Notes: a model not told the origin generated them from the sequence alone. Shown: positions 18,559-28,294, numbered from the stretch's first letter. The stretch is 64,000 bases of DNA from Halorussus sp. MSC15.2 (GCF_010747475.1 NZ_VSLZ01000010.1:21157-85156), one strand, 5' to 3'. Program-made: numbers and translations.

Positions 18559-19176
18559 ATGGGATGTCGCGCACTCATCGCCTACGAACGTTCAGACGCA
18601 TCGTACACCCTCCACTACTCGCACAACGGAGCCTTCAACTACCGGCTGAAACACCAACTCACATCGGAGACGCCCTTCGGTGGCGACCAACCATCGCAGT
18701 GGGCCCAGGACCACTTCGATGTCCTACGGTCTCAATCGGACATGACCGCAGACTCGTATCGTGTGGATAGACAGTCGCGGACGCCAGTCAACCCGGGCCC
18801 GATTACCGTGGGTGTCTCGCTGGAGGAGATTTGCTCGGAGTACCTCGACTTCCTCCATCACGAAGCGTTCTACGCGATCTCAGAGGCATTCGAGGTGACG
18901 GCGTACCGAACGCGCTGGCTTGGCCTCGAGTACGACTGCGAGACTGTCGAGTCCTCAGAGACGACGGGCAACGGCGTCATCCAATCCGTGACCTGGAGCG
19001 ACGGTGAGCCCCTTCACGAGGAGTACAGTCACGGCCAATTTCAAGCCCTCAAAGACGTGGTTGGTGATCGAATCGACGACGGTGAACTCACGTCTAGGGA
19101 AGCACGGACATACATAATCAAGAAACTTCGAGACTGGAGTTGTGACGAAACGGAGGTCCTCGTTCTCTGCGAATGA
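18559..19176 (+). CDS. DUF6735-like protein
   Basis: 205 residues. The start MGCRALIAYERSDASYTLHYSHNG with a following RLKHQLT matches my memory of haloarchaeal DUF6735 proteins, which begin MG.RALVAYER...LHYSHWG. The protein is soluble and acidic, with a central VGVSLEEICSEYLDFLHHEAFY block and a C-terminal helical part. No catalytic motif is seen. A T-tract hairpin precedes it and a second one separates it from the next gene. These proteins are common on haloarchaeal plasmids and have no assigned function. Confidence 0.7.
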   Translation: MGCRALIAYERSDASYTLHYSHNGAFNYRLKHQLTSETPFGGDQPSQWAQDHFDVLRSQSDMTADSYRVDRQSRTPVNPGPITVGVSLEEICSEYLDFLHHEAFYAISEAFEVTAYRTRWLGLEYDCETVESSETTGNGVIQSVTWSDGEPLHEEYSHGQFQALKDVVGDRIDDGELTSREARTYIIKKLRDWSCDETEVLVLCE

Positions 19177-19203
19177 GGTGGCCGTAACGGGGCGTGCGGT
19201 GGG

Positions 19204-19232
19204 TTTTCTTGCGCCTGCAGGGGTGCAGGCGC
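19204..19232 (+). promoter_or_regulatory. T-tract plus GC hairpin before the 76-residue gene
   Basis: TTTTCTT then a perfect 9-bp stem GCGCCTGCA (19211-19219) / TGCAGGCGC (19224-19232) with a GGGG loop. It lies 24 bases before ATG 19257, and just after the stop of the upstream gene. Confidence 0.65.
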
Positions 19233-19256
19233 GGCCCACAAGGTCGCGTCACACCA

Positions 19257-19487
19257 ATGACTGGGAATACTCGACGTTCGTTTGGCGGAAGTCGTATCGA
19301 CGCAGCTGAACGTGACCTGGAACGCTGGTTACTCCTACAAGTACAAGCAGGCGTCCCCGAGCTGGTGTTGGTCGGCATCCTTCGAGACTACGCCGACGTG
19401 ATCGAGCACCGCGGCGTCATCCCTCGTTCATGGGGTGAGGTATCGCTTGAGCGCTTACAACCGACGGGGAGGTCGCCATGCCGATAA
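19257..19487 (+). CDS. Small helical protein, unrecognised
   Basis: 76 residues from ATG 19257, which follows the hairpin element; an upstream in-frame start at 19194 would place the hairpin inside the gene. It is mostly helical (AAERDLERWLLLQVQAGVPELVLVGILRDYADVIEHRG). The stop overlaps the start of the next small gene by 10 bases, so the two are likely translated together. No known motif. Confidence 0.55.
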   Translation: MTGNTRRSFGGSRIDAAERDLERWLLLQVQAGVPELVLVGILRDYADVIEHRGVIPRSWGEVSLERLQPTGRSPCR

Positions 19488-19639
19488 CCGTCTCTCGACT
19501 CCTACACCGCCTACTCCCGAAGCAGAACGAACAAACGACCATCTACGAATGTCGCTACTGTGGGACGACCGTGAACTCCATAACTGACTCATGTCCCTAC
19601 TGTGGCCCAACTGACGTTGTCGAATACGAACTCCCCTGA
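19478..19639 (+). CDS. Small zinc-ribbon protein
   Basis: 53 residues. Two CxxC knuckles (YECRYCGTT and DSCPYCGPT) spaced 16 residues apart form a rubredoxin-like zinc ribbon, preceded by a short basic N-terminus. Haloarchaeal plasmids encode many such single-ribbon proteins, thought to be DNA- or protein-binding. It overlaps the preceding gene by 10 bases. Confidence 0.65.
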   Translation: MPITVSRLLHRLLPKQNEQTTIYECRYCGTTVNSITDSCPYCGPTDVVEYELP

Positions 19640-19764
19640 ACGAGACGGGCGTTTCGCTATAGCTGCTCTCTTTTTATTGGCGGCCACCACCCCGCCCACC
19701 TCCACGTTCCGGGACTGAATTGTGGCCTCACAACACAAGTAAGTTGCAGACGGACGTTCCCACG

Positions 19765-20523
19765 CTATAGACTAAACCGCTCGCCGTCCTCAGGAACGTG
19801 TACATCCTCTGTCTCTGCCCGCAATTCGTCGCGCGACAGCAAGCAATGGTTGATCGTCTCCATATGGACGACCACTATCTCAGCATCAGTGGCCTCGCGG
19901 ACAGCGTTGATATCCTCGACGCCCATCGTGATGGGTTCGCCCTGATCGAACTGTGCTTCGCCGCCGTTGAGAACGACCAGATCGGGTTCGTACTGGTCGA
20001 GTGTCTCTTCGACCGGCTCGTACCAGATCGTGTCCCCGGCGACATACACTATCTCGTTTTCCTCGAAGACGAAGCCCGAAACCGGGCCCATTCCCTCGGC
20101 GAGTTCGCCGTGCCCGTGCTGGCCCGGCGTCCGGTGGATAGTGACACCCTCGAAGGAGGTTTCATCGTCGACGGGGTGAACGTCAGTGAAGCCCTCGTCA
20201 GTGAAGGCGTCGGACTCCTCGGGTTGACAGAACAGCGGCACGTCGGCAGTGAGTTCCTCCCTGGCCGCTTCGTCCCAGTGGTCGGGGTGACGATGCGTGA
20301 CAACCACAGCGTCGTAGGTGAGGTCAACGTCAGGCAGCGGAATAAGCGGATTCCGGTCCTGATTCGCCGTGGTGAGGAACTCCGGAACTGCCGGGTTGTC
20401 TGTCACCGTCGGCATCTCGCCCTGCGGCGTGAACATCGGATCCACAAGAAACGTCGTGTCACCGATATCCAGGAGGATAGTCGCGTTGCGAATCAACTGA
20501 ACACTAGCACCAGTCGTTGCCAT
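19765..20523 (-). CDS. Metallo-beta-lactamase-fold hydrolase, UlaG-like
   Basis: 252 residues from ATG 20523 (MATTGASVQLIRNATILLDI); a start at 20574 adds 17 residues. The metal-binding THRHPDHWD motif is present, followed by a later conserved His in PGQHGHG and the Asp of YVAGDTIWY, giving a complete binuclear zinc site. The residue pattern resembles UlaG/YtnP-like hydrolases more than lactamases. Its substrate cannot be told. It lies downstream of a Bat-like regulator on the same strand (76-base gap), which may control it. Confidence 0.8.
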   Translation of the reverse strand: MATTGASVQLIRNATILLDIGDTTFLVDPMFTPQGEMPTVTDNPAVPEFLTTANQDRNPLIPLPDVDLTYDAVVVTHRHPDHWDEAAREELTADVPLFCQPEESDAFTDEGFTDVHPVDDETSFEGVTIHRTPGQHGHGELAEGMGPVSGFVFEENEIVYVAGDTIWYEPVEETLDQYEPDLVVLNGGEAQFDQGEPITMGVEDINAVREATDAEIVVVHMETINHCLLSRDELRAETEDVHVPEDGERFSL

Positions 20524-20598
20524 ATCCGGGCCTACGAGATCCTCCGGGGTGGGATTTACTTCGACATATTCCAACCGTCGAGGAGTTCGACGTACTGT

Positions 20599-21423
20599 CT
20601 ACTGGATGAACTCGATGTCCTCGGGATCGAGATCCACGTCTAGGTCAACATCGAGCGAATCGGCAGCGAACTGTTGCGCCAGCCACGCTTCGGCCCGATT
20701 AAGACGGTACTGGAACGTCGACCGTGACACTCCGACGTCTTCAGCGATTTCCGTAACCGATTGCTGCCGTGGCTCTTCGTAGTATCCACGTTTGATTGCA
20801 ACCTCAAGTGCTGACTTCTGTTCGGGCGTGAGAGTTTGCTGGACGCGACCGTCTTCGAGCAAGCACGGCGGCGTGCCGAGTCGTTCAACAGTAAGCGACA
20901 GTCCCTTTCGCAGGTTCGCTTGGACTTCCTCGTGAATCTCTGATACTGTCCCGTCGATAAGCATCCGCCACCGGTATTGGTCGCCACGCCGTTCCGTGCG
21001 CATTATCAATCCCTCTCCGATGTGCTTCGCCGCGACCAAGGGAATCGACCGTGGACCATCACCCTCTCGGCGAAGCCAGTGAATCTTCCGTGATTCCGCA
21101 TTAGACGAGAGGATCGTGTATTCGTATTCAGTCACGGGTGCCCCGCACATTCCGGTTGTGCCCGGAGTATCAGCGACGCGTTCCAGCGCGTCGTCGAACT
21201 CGTCGAGGACAGCAGCGGGGCCGACGACCTTCTCAATACCCCACACTGCCTCGCTAGTCGTATTGATCTCCATTGACCGGGCATACAGATCCGGATTGTC
21301 GATGAAGAGATCCATCACCCCATCAGCCCCCTTCTCGTATTCGACTGTGAAGACGAACTCCCGCATGATACCGTCCGTTCGGGCTTGCTGGATAAAACCT
21401 GCTTGACGCAACCCGCGAATCAT
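20599..21423 (-). CDS. HTH-10 (Bat-like) transcription regulator
   Basis: 274 residues; an internal Met at 21366 (MREFVF) is an alternative start. The N-terminal 190 residues form a sensor region typical of haloarchaeal bacterio-opsin-activator-like proteins. The C-terminal LTPEQKSALEVAIKRGYYEEPRQ followed by TEIAEDVGVSRSTFQYRLNRAE is the HTH_10 domain. It probably regulates the adjacent hydrolase gene (inference from position). The tail contains a short run of Asp-Val repeats. Confidence 0.8.
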   Translation of the reverse strand: MIRGLRQAGFIQQARTDGIMREFVFTVEYEKGADGVMDLFIDNPDLYARSMEINTTSEAVWGIEKVVGPAAVLDEFDDALERVADTPGTTGMCGAPVTEYEYTILSSNAESRKIHWLRREGDGPRSIPLVAAKHIGEGLIMRTERRGDQYRWRMLIDGTVSEIHEEVQANLRKGLSLTVERLGTPPCLLEDGRVQQTLTPEQKSALEVAIKRGYYEEPRQQSVTEIAEDVGVSRSTFQYRLNRAEAWLAQQFAADSLDVDLDVDLDPEDIEFIQ

Positions 21424-21478
21424 CTAGTGACGACAGCCGTCATCAGTTGCCGTTTTAGCTGACGATGTTGAGAGTTAT

Positions 21479-22015
21479 CTACTCCACGGGACGGACTGTG
21501 TCGCCATCTCGATGGATCCGGTCGAACGTTAAGAGATACGCGAGTCGGTCGTGAACCTCGTCGGTATCCAACTCCAGTTCCGCGGCCAGTTCGTCGACAG
21601 TCATCGAATCGTTGAGTGCCTGGAGGACTTCAATCCCCCGGTAGTACCTATTCGTGAGCTCTCGGACACGGGCTTCGATCGGCGTGGTCACCCCGTACCG
21701 CTCCTCGAGTTCGACCAGAGTCTCGTTCGCGAACGTTGCGAACTGATCGTCACTTAGGCGTTCGATCTGGGCTTCGAGTTCATCCCGGACGATGCCGTAA
21801 TCGAGGCTGGCCTGCACGAGCATATTCATATCCTCGATGTCGTCGTCGCGGCCCGCGATTAGTTTGAACAGGAAGATATCCTCAGTGCTGACCAGTCGGA
21901 CCGTCAGTCGATCCGTGTCGAGGAACGGCTCGCTGCGCTCTTGCATACCATCGGTGAGCACGAGCTTGTTCGCGACTTGCTGGTTGAAGATGTCGAGGCG
22001 ACACCCATCGTTGTT
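21479..22015 (-). pseudogene. Nucleotidyltransferase (DUF6036-like) C-terminal relic
   Basis: An open frame continues from about 22015 to the stop near 21479 and reads DGCRLDIFNQQVANKLVL, then VRLVSTEDIFLFKLIAGRDDDIEDM. These match VQVDLFEEQIVGKLRL and FTLSKEDMFLLKGVAGRGYDPEDM of the intact gene at 37365-38225. The first third, with the GG-S and DxD active site, is missing; the frame ends abruptly where glmS sequence begins on the other strand. It is therefore a truncated copy at a recombination junction. Confidence 0.65.
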
Positions 22016-22019
22016 CTCG

Positions 22020-22954
22020 ACGCAGCTCGTCGCTTGCGGAACCTCCTACCATGCAGCACTGTACGGAGCGTCACTACTTCGCGAGCGAAACATCCCCACT
22101 CACGCCTTCCTCGCAAGCGAGTACGCGACCTCGCCACCGCCATTTGCAGACGACAGTCTTGTCGTTGGCGTGACCCAGAGCGGGGAGACTGCAGATACAT
22201 TGAGTGCGCTCCGTACGGCTCAAAATCGAGGTGACGTTCAGACGCTGGCCGTGACCAACGTCGTAGGGTCAACCGCAGCTCGGGAATGTAACGATGTTCT
22301 CTACATTCGTGCAGGACCTGAGATCGGGGTCGCGGCCACAAAGACGTTCTCCTCGCAAGTGCTGGCGCTCAACTTGCTCGCGTTAACGCTCTCGCCGAAT
22401 CCGTCGGCAAACCATTCCCCGCAGGGACTTCTCACAGAACTCCGTGACCTCCCCCGGAAGGTCCAGATGATTCTTGATTCTTCTCAGGCGGAGTATGTCG
22501 CCAATCAGATGTTTAACGCAGACGCGTACTTCTTCATTGGCCGGGATTATCACTACCCCGTTGCCCTTGAAGGTGCTCTCAAGTTCAAGGAAATCACCTA
22601 CGAGCATGCGGAAGGCTTTGCAAGTGGGAGCTTAAGCACGGACCGCTCGCACTTGTCACCGAACAGACCCCAGTATTTACGACGGTCACTGGCACCGGTG
22701 ACAGGACCCAAAAGACCATTGGGAACGTGAAGGAAGTTGAGGCTCGTGGGGCACCTGTGGTCGCCGTCACGGATGGGCAATCCGATGTGAGAAGATATGC
22801 CGACCATGTCCTTGAAATCCCCAAAACGCATCCTCGACTCTCCCCAATTTTAGCGAATATCCAACTTCAGTTGGTTGCCTATCATTCGGCAAATAAGCTC
22901 GGACGATCTATCGATAAGCCAAGACACCTCGCTAAAAGTGTCACCGTTGAATAG
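22020..22954 (+). pseudogene. glmS: glmS (glucosamine-6-phosphate synthase) C-terminal relic
   Basis: The frame reads QLVACGTSYHAALYGASLL, GVTQSGETADT, AATKTFSSQVLAL and ALEGALKFKEITYEHAEGFASG, the two SIS domains of GlmS. At 22630 it breaks; one base later it continues ELKHGPLALVTEQTP to LAKSVTVE, so a single base (one G of GGGG) is missing. The N-terminal glutaminase domain is absent: the relic begins at the same junction where the nucleotidyltransferase copy ends. Nonfunctional. Confidence 0.75.
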
Positions 22955-23158
22955 CGGTTCTGAGACCCACTATTCTGGGCTGTACATCGATAAAAGTCCA
23001 TTCACTGAGTCAAACGCCAGCGACTTCTATACGACGCTTCCGTAGGGTGCCATCCAACTGTCATTCACTGTCCGATGGACGACGCGCTACCCGCCAGCCT
23101 TCAGCATCTCCTTCGTATCAAGTAAGAATTATGAATGCTGAATGGGGAGATTCATACA

Positions 23159-23323
23159 ATGGCCCGGTATCCGCGAACGGTTCGCGACGCTGCAATGAAG
23201 TGCATCTCTTGTAACGCCCCGGTTACGCAGACGATCGATAATCGCTATGTCTGTGTTGGTTGTGGTCAAACTCCGCTAACAGAGAAATCATCGACCGATA
23301 AAACAGACAATCAGGCGGACTAA
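23159..23323 (+). CDS. Small zinc-ribbon protein
   Basis: 54 residues from ATG 23159, with an alternative start at 23195 (MKCISCN). CxxC pairs at MKCISCNAP and YVCVGCGQT form a zinc ribbon. Acidic Thr/Asp-rich tail. It directly precedes polB2 remains, with no clear relation. Small size leaves the call uncertain. Confidence 0.5.
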   Translation: MARYPRTVRDAAMKCISCNAPVTQTIDNRYVCVGCGQTPLTEKSSTDKTDNQAD

Positions 23324-23325
23324 CC

Positions 23326-24270
23326 TTCAAGGAACTCCGCCCGGCAAATGGTACGTTTCCGACGGTCGCTCGAACGAGCGTCGAGAAGTGGCGACCGGGC
23401 TTCCGCCACGACGCCGAGCAGGTGCTTCGCGTCGATGTGACGACCGTCGAGGAGGTGTCGCAACTCGCACAGTAGGTCCACGAGTGGGGCGACCCCGGCG
23501 AGTATCGGTGCTTCAACGTAGACTTCTCGCGAGAGTTCCGGTACTGTCTCGAACAGGGGTGTTCGCCCACGCCCGAACATGAGGTCTCGACGGTCGCTAT
23601 CGAAGGGCGAGCGCACGAGTTCGGCGATGGCGAGGTACCCGCGTTGACGGTCGGCGGCGAGCAGGTCGGTCGCCGGACCGTGCGCTTCCGCGCGTCGAGG
23701 AGATTGTCGGCCGCGAGGACCCGGACGTGTTGGTCGTGGATTCGGCGGCGTTGCTGGCCGAGTTACATTCGCTGGCCGACCGGTTGGGTTACGACCTCCA
23801 ACTCGGACGGCGGCCGGGCTTCCAGCAACTCGCTCGGGAATCGACGTACACCAGCTACGGACAGGTTGGCCACTCTCCCGCCCGATACAACGTGCCCGGC
23901 CGCGTCGTAATCAACCGGTCGAACACGCTCTTCTACGACGAGACGAACATCGCCGGGTGCATCGACCTCGTTCGACGGTCGGGCAAACCGCTTCAGGAAC
24001 TCTCGTGGGCGTCCATCGGGAACGTCCTGACCGCGGTTCAGATACGCAAGGCGCTGTCCCGCGACGTGCTGGTCCCGTGGCAGGCGTGGCGACCCAAGCA
24101 GTTCAAGACGATGCGTCAGTTGAACGACGCCGACCGCGGCGGCTTTACGTTCGCCCCTGACGTGGGCGTTCACGAGGAGGTCCACGAACTCGATTTCTCG
24201 TCGCTCTACCCGAACATCATCTGCGAGTACAACGTCTCGCCCGAGAAGACACGGTCTTGCGAGCAACAGT
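23326..24270 (+). pseudogene. Family B DNA polymerase (PolB2-like) relic
   Basis: The frame reads FKELRPANGTFPTVARTSVE, then an in-frame TAG around 23473, CFNVDFSREFRYCLEQG, then after a one-base shift near 23672 PDVLVVDSAALLAELHSLADR, STYTSYGQVGHSPARYNVPG, and ELDFSSLYPNIICEYNVSP. The last is motif A (DxxSLYP) of family B polymerases. It stops a few residues after motif A and lacks a start. The sequence resembles the haloarchaeal PolB2 group. A stop, a frameshift and two truncations show a dead gene. Confidence 0.75.
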
Positions 24271-24580
24271 AGAAGTTCTCATTCTTGAGTCCTCCAGGAT
24301 GTCCGCTGTGTAAACGGGCGACAAGGCCGGTTGAGTAGACCCTTCGTTACGGCCCGTCCGCTCGCCGCGTGCCAGCCGCCGCGTCGCTCGCGACCGACCA
24401 TTCCGGGCGGTCTGCCTGCAGTAGCGGGCGGACTGCCGGGCTAAAGTGAATCTGGTCTCGACGCCAGCGGGTATCCGCCGGGGGTTGCGCGCCGTCGGTG
24501 CTCACCCCGCGACGCATACTCCGCTGGACGCTCGCGGCGGCCGGGTCGGCGCGCGGCGCTGGCTGATTCACTGTCATGGG
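24271..24580. other. Gene-free stretch
   Basis: Very GC-rich, with no frame that looks coding on either strand and no repeat apart from the hairpin that follows. Probably leftover sequence after the polymerase relic. Confidence 0.3.
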
Positions 24581-24632
24581 TGCGCTCTCGCTCGCGCCCA
24601 AGGGGGCGCGCGAAGGCGCGAGCGAGAGCGCA
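24581..24632. repeat. Perfect 18-bp inverted repeat (hairpin) before the OB-fold gene
   Basis: Arms 24581-24598 (TGCGCTCTCGCTCGCGCC) and 24615-24632 are exact reverse complements around a 16-base loop. It ends 93 bases before the ATG at 24726. Such a stem would be very stable in RNA; it could terminate upstream reading or be a 5' UTR control element. Confidence 0.6.
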
Positions 24633-24725
24633 GATGAGTCTGTTGGTTGTGGTTGTCGAGGAAATCCGCGATGTAAGGGCATCGCGGTGTCGGGCGCGTG
24701 AGCGCCTTCAGGTCCGTGAAGACCA

Positions 24726-25622
24726 ATGTCTAGTAACAACGCAAGCGGCAAGGTCGTTTCGGTCGATGAACAGGCACTCAAACAGGCGGACGAAGCAGAA
24801 GTCGATGCGGATGGCTTCGAGGTCGTCGAGGAGACACCCAAACTCAGGGCGACGGTTGAGCAGGAAACCCAAGCGAAGGTGGATGCGAACCATCCGGACG
24901 GAATCAAGGAGACGAACAAAGAACGAATTCAGGGTGCGACCCTCGAACAGGAAGAGCGCATTCGGGCGCAGGAAGCAGAACTGGAGCGCATCAGCGTCAG
25001 AGCTAAAGTCAGTAAGCAGGATGGCCGGGCGAAGCGAGCACGAGACATCGCGGCAGAGCGGAGCAAAGAGCGACGTCGAGAGTTCCAGAGGCGGGCGGCG
25101 AGCGTAGACCCAATGGCAGACCCGGAGCGTCCAGACGCACGCGAAGAGTTATCCCAAGACGAGCTAGCGAGCGTGAACAAGCAGACGAAGCGATTGAGCG
25201 AGAAGCTGGATGGGTGGACGAAAGCGGCGATCAGTCGGCGACTGGCCGAGCGCGTGGTCGAAGGGGCAAGCCTGATGAGTGCGGTCGTCGGCGTTCACGA
25301 AGAGTTGCAGACAGCGCCGGGACAGGTGATTCCGATTGGGGAACTTGAGGACGTGAATCGCAAGGAGGTGAGCATCTCCGGGCGTGTCGACACATTGTGG
25401 GAGCCCTCACATCCAAGTATCGCGCAAGTTGGCCTCATTGAAGACGAAAGCGGGCGAACTCGGGTCACAGTCTGGGAGAACTCGAATGCGCCGTGGATGG
25501 AGGAAGGCGAGCAGGTGTGCATCCGCGGAGCGGCCCGGAACTGGTACGAGGGACGTGTCTCACTCGCCGTGACCGGGTGGAGCACCATCCTGTTCCCTGA
25601 GCGCGGTCGCTGGTGGGAATAG
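24726..25622 (+). CDS. OB-fold single-stranded DNA-binding protein with coiled-coil N-terminus
   Basis: 298 residues. The N-terminal 150 residues are highly charged (ATVEQETQAKVDANHPDG, EERIRAQEAELERISVRAK) and likely coiled coil. The C-terminus (about 210-295) is one OB fold: KEVSISGRVDTLWEPSHPS, GLIEDESGRTRVTVWENSN, EGEQVCIRGAARNWYEGR. The pattern is that of haloarchaeal RPA-like DNA-binding proteins common on plasmids. It probably protects plasmid DNA during replication or transfer. A strong hairpin lies in its leader. Confidence 0.75.
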   Translation: MSSNNASGKVVSVDEQALKQADEAEVDADGFEVVEETPKLRATVEQETQAKVDANHPDGIKETNKERIQGATLEQEERIRAQEAELERISVRAKVSKQDGRAKRARDIAAERSKERRREFQRRAASVDPMADPERPDAREELSQDELASVNKQTKRLSEKLDGWTKAAISRRLAERVVEGASLMSAVVGVHEELQTAPGQVIPIGELEDVNRKEVSISGRVDTLWEPSHPSIAQVGLIEDESGRTRVTVWENSNAPWMEEGEQVCIRGAARNWYEGRVSLAVTGWSTILFPERGRWWE

Positions 25623-25763
25623 CCCGAGCACGCCCCCTTTTTGCTGTGTGCCGGACCAGACCCAGACCCCGCCGCCCCACCCTCCGCTCCGTGCTCGCTT
25701 CGCTGCGCGCGCAGCCACAACCTTGCTGAGTGACTCCGTTGAGGTCCTTTGTATCTTACAGAT

Positions 25764-25797
25764 AGAAGGATACAATTGTTTCCATCCTTCTGTCTTT
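25764..25797 (+). terminator. Possible terminator hairpin
   Basis: AGAAGGAT (25764-25771) and ATCCTTCT (25784-25791) pair, followed by GTCTTTT. It lies between the OB-fold gene and the convergent serine hydrolase, where a terminator is expected. Confidence 0.4.
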
Positions 25798-25891
25798 TGT
25801 CCACTATAGATGGTAGAATCGTACCTGTCTGAGTGAGATTAGGTATTCTCAGACACCCTCTAATTCCCGACGAAAACCCTTGGGACGTATC

Positions 25892-27283
25892 CTAGTCGTC
25901 TAGGTCGCCGACGCGCTCGTAGAGGTTACGCTTGATGAGCAGTTCGACGCTGTCGTCCTCTACGAAAAACTCGACAGTGGTTCGTTTCCCACTTCGTTTT
26001 GCGACCCGGAAGGTGTAGTCATGTGGATCAATTGAAGCCGGCATCAGTCGCATCGACTCTGCTCCCATCGGGCTGCTGTACTCGATTTCGAGGAATTCGT
26101 CGGTCCGGGAGACGGTTGCTTCTTGGAGCCCGCCGTAGGCTGCGTACTCGCCTGTGACACGACGCTCCTTTTGCTCGATTGCCCGTTTCGGCAACATCGC
26201 CTCTGGTTCTGTTTCGGTTATCTCTGCCAGCAGCTCAATTGCCAGCAATTCCGGCCTGATGTCCGGCTCTGCGTTACAGCCCAGCGCGATGCCGAGCCTC
26301 CGGTCTTTGAGGAACCCCAGATACCCCCCAGAGACCCCGGTCCCGCCGCCGTGACCGATTAGCACGTCGTCTCCGAATGAACGGGTCATCCAGCCGTAGC
26401 CGTAGCCGATTTCCGTTCCGTCGAGAAACGTCCTGAACGCTTCGTCTGGTTCGACCATCTCAGTAGCGAGATTGTTGTCGACCGGGATGTCCCGTTCGTT
26501 CCACGCGGCGATGAACTTCGCCAAGTCCGTCATCGGAGCCTGCAACCCGCCGGGCCCTTCGAACAGCGGGTCGTCCGGGAGACCGACGCTGTGCATCTTG
26601 TCGTCTTTTTCGTAGTATGGCGTCATGGTATCATGCATGTCGTCGTTGAGGACGCCCACGTCGAACGTTGACCGATCCATCCCCAAAGGCTCCAGAAGGG
26701 TTGTTTCGACGTACTCGGCAAACGGGGTGTCGGTGACTGCCTCGACAAGCCGTGACAACACAATGTATCCACTGTTGTAGTACAGACACCGGTCCCCGTC
26801 GAGTCGGCGGCGTTCGACCGAGCCGTCGACGTACTCCCGGAACTCCTCCCAGCCGTCCAGCGAGTCGTCGAACTCGTCACCGAGAATCGTGTCCATCAGC
26901 GTGATTGTGGCGACGTCGTCGGACGGCATCCCGGAAGTGTGCAAGAGGAGTTCGCGCACCCGGATCGGCTCCCCGGGAGCGTCCTCGAAGTACGGAACAT
27001 ACGAGGACACGGCGTCATCCAGTGAGATTTTGCCGTCGTCAACTAGCGTCATCACGGCCGTCGCCGTGATTGGTTTCGTCGACGAGCCGATCCCGTACAG
27101 CGTGTCCTGGCTCGCTGATTTTTCCGGGTCGAGCTGCCGTTTGCCGAACCCGTCCGCAAACACGGTTTCTGTCCCATCGACGACTGCAACGCTGATTCCT
27201 GGGCAATTCTGCTCTGTGAGAAGTTCTTCTGCTTTTTGTTCGAGCCGTTCGATATCAGTTGTCGCCGCCTCCTTAGCGACCAT
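25892..27283 (-). CDS. Serine hydrolase, beta-lactamase class C family
   Basis: 463 residues. Motif 1 SxxK is GIGSSTKPITA, motif 2 YxN is the YYNSGYI block, and motif 3 is GHGGGTGV (HGG replacing KTG), as in esterase/peptidase members of the AmpC-like family. The C-terminal 120 residues form the extra beta domain of family members (PMGAESMRLMPASIDPH). It has no signal peptide, so it is cytoplasmic. It is divergent from the HTH gene at 27378, and the 94-base AT-rich gap must hold both promoters. Substrate not predictable. Confidence 0.85.
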   Translation of the reverse strand: MVAKEAATTDIERLEQKAEELLTEQNCPGISVAVVDGTETVFADGFGKRQLDPEKSASQDTLYGIGSSTKPITATAVMTLVDDGKISLDDAVSSYVPYFEDAPGEPIRVRELLLHTSGMPSDDVATITLMDTILGDEFDDSLDGWEEFREYVDGSVERRRLDGDRCLYYNSGYIVLSRLVEAVTDTPFAEYVETTLLEPLGMDRSTFDVGVLNDDMHDTMTPYYEKDDKMHSVGLPDDPLFEGPGGLQAPMTDLAKFIAAWNERDIPVDNNLATEMVEPDEAFRTFLDGTEIGYGYGWMTRSFGDDVLIGHGGGTGVSGGYLGFLKDRRLGIALGCNAEPDIRPELLAIELLAEITETEPEAMLPKRAIEQKERRVTGEYAAYGGLQEATVSRTDEFLEIEYSSPMGAESMRLMPASIDPHDYTFRVAKRSGKRTTVEFFVEDDSVELLIKRNLYERVGDLDD

Positions 27284-27377
27284 ACATGATTCAAACCACC
27301 TGACGTAATAATTGCATGTAGCAGCTAGTTACTATATAGAATATTATATTTGTGTGGGGTATAGTCATCGAGACAGA

Positions 27378-28232
27378 ATGTCAGCGGACCAGCCACTCAA
27401 TGAGGGAGTTGAACTCCTGAGTCACGAGGTTCGCGCGGAAATTTTGCTGGCTCTCGCCAAGCGGATGCGGGAACAACCGCGTAATGAGACGCTCCAGTTC
27501 GCAGAGTTACGCGACCAGGTCGGGCACAACGACCCAGGAAACTTCAACTACCACCTCAAACGACTGTTGGGTACTCTCGTGGAGAAAACAGACGAGGGGT
27601 ACCGGCTTTCGGATGTGGGCCACCACTTCGTCGCGGTGCTTCGCTCCGGTCGTTTCGATGCTGGCAGGCGACGGGAGTTCCCCGAAATCGAGACCTCGTG
27701 TCCGGTATGTGGCGCACCGTCGACGGTCACCTATGAGGATGGATTGCTCCGGACGGCCTGTGGGAACGACCACACCTGGATGTTGAACGTTGGCCCTGAG
27801 CTTCTCGATTCGCATTCGGTAATCGACGCACTCAACGTCGCAACTCGCCGGACGCTATGGGAAGCCAAATCGACAATGGACGGAGTCTGCCCGTACTGTG
27901 AAGGGCAGACCTCCGAGACGGAGACCCGGTTTCCGGGGGACCCTGTCTCCGTTTTGTATGAATGGATATGTAAAAAATGCGGTGTCTTCCTCCAGAATAT
28001 CGCTGGTGGCTGTGTCATTTTTCATCCAGCAGTCGTTGGATTTTGTTACCAGCATGGCGTCGACGTGTTCCAGCATACCTGGGAGATACTCGTCGAGAAC
28101 GTCGGAACTGCAACGGTATGCTCCGAGGACCCGCTCCGTGTTCAGGTCGGCGTCTCCCTGGAAGGAGAGCGACTGGAACTCACGCTGGACGACTCGGCAG
28201 CGGTCGTCAATATCGCAAATGACGGTACATAG
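27378..28232 (+). CDS. ArsR-type winged-helix regulator with zinc fingers
   Basis: 284 residues from ATG 27378; an upstream in-frame start lies in the promoter region. The N-terminus (LLSHEVRAEILLALAKR, FAELRDQVGHNDPGNFNYHL) is an ArsR/DUF7351-like winged helix. Two CPxC zinc sites follow (CPVCGAPS, and CPYCEGQ with CKKCG). Members bind DNA upstream of their neighbours. Its place, divergent from the serine hydrolase, makes that gene a likely target (inference). Confidence 0.75.
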   Translation: MSADQPLNEGVELLSHEVRAEILLALAKRMREQPRNETLQFAELRDQVGHNDPGNFNYHLKRLLGTLVEKTDEGYRLSDVGHHFVAVLRSGRFDAGRRREFPEIETSCPVCGAPSTVTYEDGLLRTACGNDHTWMLNVGPELLDSHSVIDALNVATRRTLWEAKSTMDGVCPYCEGQTSETETRFPGDPVSVLYEWICKKCGVFLQNIAGGCVIFHPAVVGFCYQHGVDVFQHTWEILVENVGTATVCSEDPLRVQVGVSLEGERLELTLDDSAAVVNIANDGT

Positions 28233-28294
28233 CCCCTGGCAACAGAGTGACGGAGGCAGCAAGGTTCTTGCGATGGCGGGGGCCACGCGTAGCA

